In this document: positions 61,957 through 64,000 of the stretch, one piece after another | Layout: every line of letters begins with the position of its first letter | Position numbering within the stretch: position 1 is the first letter of the stretch | Assembly (NCBI RefSeq): GCF_003096595.1 | Contig: NZ_QEKO01000001.1 | Location: 1,364,001 to 1,428,000, forward strand | DNA length: 64,000 nt | DNA from: Pusillimonas noertemannii | GTDB taxonomy: Bacteria > Pseudomonadota > Gammaproteobacteria > Burkholderiales > Burkholderiaceae_B | Direction of reading: 5' to 3' | Translations under genes and position numbers: made by a program | Notes under the pieces: model-generated | Told to the model about the DNA's origin: nothing | The model's input: the letters and a program-made list of their open reading frames with translations, nothing else | The model's database searches: none

Positions 61957-62083
61957 GGTTGAGGCTGGCCATGGGTGCCGATATTTTCCGGTTGCTTGTG
62001 GTTGAGGCTGCTCATGGGTACCGACATTCCTCATTGGCTAACGGTTGAGCTGACTCTGAGTGCCGAACCCCATTCTGCTTTTA
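61957..62083 (+). repeat. Three tandem copies of a 43-bp repeat
   Basis: GGTTGAGGCTG at 61957, GGTTGAGGCTG at 62000 and GGTTGAGCTGA at 62043 begin units with an exact 43-bp period. Copies 1 and 2 share GGTTGAGGCTG-N2-CATGGGT-N-CCGA-N-ATT; copy 3 is more diverged. They lie between the two hairpin elements. Confidence 0.75.
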
Positions 62084-62140
62084 AAAAGAACCGGCCCGCC
62101 GGCTTGCCGGCGTGCATGGTTTGCCCCAATCTGAGCCGCT

Positions 62141-62221
62141 GGAGGAGGGGGTGTTTTTGCCGGGCGTTGGAGGGCGCTGCCACAAACCGTCCGACCGCCC
62201 GGCAAAAACACTCCCTCCTCC
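62141..62221. repeat. Hairpin element B (inverted copy of the loop, different stem)
   Basis: A 26-bp stem (62141-62166 with 62196-62221, one mismatch) encloses a 29-base loop at 62167-62195. The loop is the reverse complement of the element A loop with a single difference (28 of 29). The inner GGGCG/CGCCC base of the stem is shared; the rest of the stem (GGAGGAGGGGGTGTTTTTGC) is unrelated to that of element A. Confidence 0.85.
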
Positions 62222-62225
62222 GGCG

Positions 62226-62311
62226 GCGCTTAAAGACCCAGAACACCGCTTCAACCACTAGCTAATGGGCGCTTAAAGACCCAGAGTACCGTTCCAACCC
62301 CTAGCCAGTAA
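62226..62311 (-). repeat. Two inverted copies of the 43-bp repeat
   Basis: GCGCTTAAAGACCCAGA begins at 62226 and again at 62269, an exact 43-bp period. Read on the minus strand the units contain GCTAGTGGTTGAAGC and CTGGGT, which align with the plus-strand copies at 61957-62083. The family is therefore present in both orientations around element B. Confidence 0.7.
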
Positions 62312-62373
62312 GCCTCCCACTGAGTCGCTATCAAGCCCGGGCAAACCCAATTCATGGCGCAAGAAAAAAGTGC

Positions 62374-62435
62374 TTGCAAAAGTTACTGTGATTTCGTACA
62401 GTATCGAAAACAGAGTACTGTTTAGAAAAACAGTG
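62374..62435 (+). promoter_or_regulatory. SOS promoter with two LexA boxes
   Basis: Promoter: TTGCAA (62374-62379), 17 bases, TACAGT (62397-62402). LexA box 1 is TACTGT-GATTTCGT-ACAGTA-like at 62384-62403, covering the -10. LexA box 2 is TACTGT-TTAGAAAA-ACAGTG-like at 62416-62435, just after the expected start site. Both keep the CTGT-N8-ACAG core, and they are 32 bp apart, about three helical turns. Tight LexA repression is expected. Confidence 0.85.
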
Positions 62436-62494
62436 GTTTTAAAACCAGTGGCATCCAGCCCTTGCAACTTTGTGCATACATAGCGAGACGAACC

Positions 62495-62713
62495 ATGAAT
62501 ACTCCGCAAACACCCGCCAAGTGGCCCTTCCCCCCGGCACAGCAACCTCGCAAATCCCGTTCGCGCCAAAGCGCCGCTCCCTCCGGTTCCGCGGCCGGTT
62601 CCAAAAAACGCAGCCTTACCCGCGGTGCCATGCTGGCCGACGTCGTGCTCGTGGCCATCTGGGGCGCCACCATACCCGGCATGATGTGGCTGGGCGCCGC
62701 CGGCGGTTTCTAA
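62495..62713 (+). CDS. Small SOS-controlled membrane protein, 72 aa
   Basis: The frame starts MNTPQTPAKWPFPPAQQPRK and has a basic, Pro/Ser-rich N-terminal half (residues 1-44), then one hydrophobic helix at about 46-70 (MLADVVLVAIWGATIPGMMW) ending LGAAGGF. The N-in orientation follows from the positive charges. Two LexA boxes precede it, so it should be induced by DNA damage. Small membrane proteins under LexA elsewhere include SidA (division inhibitor, Caulobacter) and TisB (E. coli); there is no sequence claim to either. No strong ribosome site is seen. Function unknown. Confidence 0.75.
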   Translation: MNTPQTPAKWPFPPAQQPRKSRSRQSAAPSGSAAGSKKRSLTRGAMLADVVLVAIWGATIPGMMWLGAAGGF

Positions 62714-62729
62714 GTCATTGAAAACGGTG

Positions 62730-62735
62730 TACAAT
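62730..62735 (+). promoter_or_regulatory. -10 element of rplS
   Basis: TACAAT at 62730-62735 is a good -10, 100 bases before the rplS start; the -35 is poor (TTTCTA region). It overlaps the end of the small SOS gene spacer and suggests that rplS has its own promoter here. Confidence 0.4.
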
Positions 62736-62834
62736 AGCTGGTTTTTCAACTCATCTTCTGGCGGCCGGGGCCAAGCCCATTGCCAACACCGCAAACAACA
62801 ACGCGGCCGTTTTCGATGAAATCAGGAGCCCACC

Positions 62835-63221
62835 GTGGACTTAATCGCAACACTTGAACAAGAAGAGATCAGCCGTCTTACCGGCGGTCAGGCCAAGCCC
62901 GAATTTGGCCCCGGCGACACCGTTGTCGTCAACGTCAACGTAGTCGAAGGCACGCGCAAGCGTGTCCAGGCCTACGAAGGCGTCGTCATCGCCAAGCGCA
63001 ATCGCGGCCTTAATTCCTCGTTCATCGTACGCAAAATCTCGTCCGGCGAAGCCGTCGAGCGTACCTTCCAGCTTTACTCCCCGCAAATCGCTTCCATTGA
63101 AGTCAAGCGCCGTGGCGATGTCCGCCGTGCTAAACTTTATTACCTGCGTAGCCGTTCGGGTAAATCTGCACGCATCAAAGAAAAACTGGTTCGTCGGGCC
63201 GACAAAAAAGCAGAAGCTTAA
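62835..63221 (+). CDS. rplS: 50S ribosomal protein L19
   Basis: A 128-aa ribosomal protein at the 30S-50S interface. [65 protein letters not shown] and [14 protein letters not shown] are all L19 hallmarks. The start is GTG, with AGGAG nearby. In most proteobacteria L19 ends the rpsP-rimM-trmD-rplS operon; here none of the other three precedes it. A terminator follows. Confidence 0.97.
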   Translation: MDLIATLEQEEISRLTGGQAKPEFGPGDTVVVNVNVVEGTRKRVQAYEGVVIAKRNRGLNSSFIVRKISSGEAVERTFQLYSPQIASIEVKRRGDVRRAKLYYLRSRSGKSARIKEKLVRRADKKAEA

Positions 63222-63252
63222 TCGCGCTGTTTCGCCCATACCACAGTTCAGC

Positions 63253-63283
63253 AAAGGCACCCGCGCGGTGCCTTTGTTTTTTG
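63253..63283 (+). terminator. Terminator after rplS
   Basis: AAAGGCACC-CGCGC-GGTGCCTTT followed by GTTTTTTG, 30 bases after the rplS stop. A canonical rho-independent terminator. Confidence 0.92.
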
Positions 63284-63334
63284 CCACCGGGGCGGCATAC
63301 TGAAGGCGACGCACAGAATATTGCTTTTGGAGCC

Positions 63335-64000
63335 ATGGCGCGAAACATTCCGCATTCCCGGACCGGCAAGCGTACGGTCATCGTTCCGGGATTCGATCCT
63401 CAAACCCAGCCCATTGTGCCGCTGTCCGATATCTTGTTGCCTTTGGACAGCGCGGCGATACAGCTGGATTTCATTCGCTCAGCCTTCAGCAGCCCGATCG
63501 ACTGGCAGGTCGAGCCCGTGTTCACCGAAAGCTTCCAGGCCGACAGCCTCGACCTTATCGACATCGTGCAGGCGGCGGTGTTCGTGCCGCTGGTGCAGCG
63601 CCCCGAAGGCTTGCACCTGCTGTTTACCCGGCGCGCCTCTCATTTGTACGACCATGCCGGTCAAATCTGTTTTCCGGGCGGGCGCATCGAAACCACCGAC
63701 CGCGACGCGGTCGACGCCGCATTGCGTGAAACCCGCGAAGAAATCGGCGTTGCGCCCGAATACATACAGCTTCTGGGCACGCAGCCGGGCTTTCTTACTT
63801 CTACCCGCTTTACCATGAAGCCGGTCATCGGCTATGTGCGGCCGGGCTTTACCATTCGGCCCGACTTGACCGAAGTGGCCGAGGTGTTCGAGGTGCCCCT
63901 GTCGTTCCTGATGGACCCTTCCCACCATTTCCTGCACCGGGCCAACTTGCCCGACGGCGGCCATCGCTTTTATTTCTCCATGCCCTGGAAGGATTATTTC
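63335..64000 (+). CDS. Nudix CoA pyrophosphatase, cut by the window end
   Basis: 222 residues are visible from MARNIPHSRTGKRTVIVPG and the frame continues past the window. The Nudix core is in ICFPGGRIETTDRDAVDAAL, then RETREEIGV; the FPGGR start and the D in place of the usual first E fit the CoA-diphosphatase (YeaB/NudL) branch. The preceding strand LLFTRRASHLYDHAGQ matches the LxxKRSxxLxxHxGQ signature of that branch. The enzyme hydrolyses CoA or oxidised CoA to phosphopantetheine. Placement after rplS is as in Bordetella relatives. Confidence 0.88.
   Translation, partial: MARNIPHSRTGKRTVIVPGFDPQTQPIVPLSDILLPLDSAAIQLDFIRSAFSSPIDWQVEPVFTESFQADSLDLIDIVQAAVFVPLVQRPEGLHLLFTRRASHLYDHAGQICFPGGRIETTDRDAVDAALRETREEIGVAPEYIQLLGTQPGFLTSTRFTMKPVIGYVRPGFTIRPDLTEVAEVFEVPLSFLMDPSHHFLHRANLPDGGHRFYFSMPWKDYF

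Noticed and set aside
61866-62311. CRISPR array in the repeat cluster
   Set aside because: The repeats are adjacent 43-bp tandem units and hairpins without unique spacers, and no cas gene is in the window.

Overview
The window is GC-rich betaproteobacterial chromosome, most likely from the Alcaligenaceae (Bordetella/Achromobacter/Pusillimonas group). The evidence is the tmRNA tag ANDERFALAA, the gene order gyrA-serC-pheA-tyrA-aroA-cmk-rpsA-ihfB-lapA-lapB-hldA-hldD, a Bordetella-type OmpA beside ubiG and gph, and cysM and rplS next to their usual neighbours. The genus cannot be fixed from sequence reading alone.

Layout. 1-5.3 kb: late flagellar genes (3' end of fliE, then flaG-fliD-fliS-fliT-fliK-flhB-like on the minus strand) and a divergent fliA, with sigma-28-like promoters facing both ways. 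5.4-12.9 kb: housekeeping and stress genes (ribA, dbpA, azoR, a pirin, a Mn2+-riboswitch-controlled GDT1-type exporter, an FMN reductase, an MliC-like lipoprotein, a CinA-C amidase). 13-26.3 kb: accessory functions, namely a Fur-boxed TonB siderophore receptor, an MHS-family transporter with a possible 40-aa membrane protein, a lipoprotein sulfatase with dockerin-like repeats, a TetR/VOC/SRPBCC operon behind a double palindrome, SDR-DinB-hydrolase genes, and a MocR regulator divergent from a LysE exporter. 26.4-43.6 kb: the conserved core, with tmRNA, gph-yaeQ-ubiG, ompA, gyrA and the aromatic amino-acid supraoperon, rpsA, ihfB and the LPS genes lapAB and hldAD.

43.7-50.5 kb looks like an inserted catabolic island. 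It holds SDR, TRAP dctPQM and aldehyde dehydrogenase genes in one operon, divergent from a helix-turn-helix protein fused to a citrate-synthase fold that has lost a catalytic histidine. A perfect inverted repeat lies inside the operon promoter. I read this as a candidate metabolite-sensing regulator built from a dead enzyme. After it come comEA, cysM, the ergothioneine genes egtD-egtB, mltB, a histone-deacetylase-family amidohydrolase, etfBA with an acyl-CoA dehydrogenase, and a 1-Cys peroxiredoxin.

61.6-62.5 kb has no convincing gene but is dense in structure: two long hairpins in inverted orientation that share a 29-nt loop but have unrelated stems, and a 43-bp repeat family in both orientations. 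It ends at a promoter with two consensus LexA boxes in front of a 72-aa single-pass membrane protein, a candidate SOS-induced small membrane effector. The window closes with rplS and a truncated Nudix CoA pyrophosphatase.
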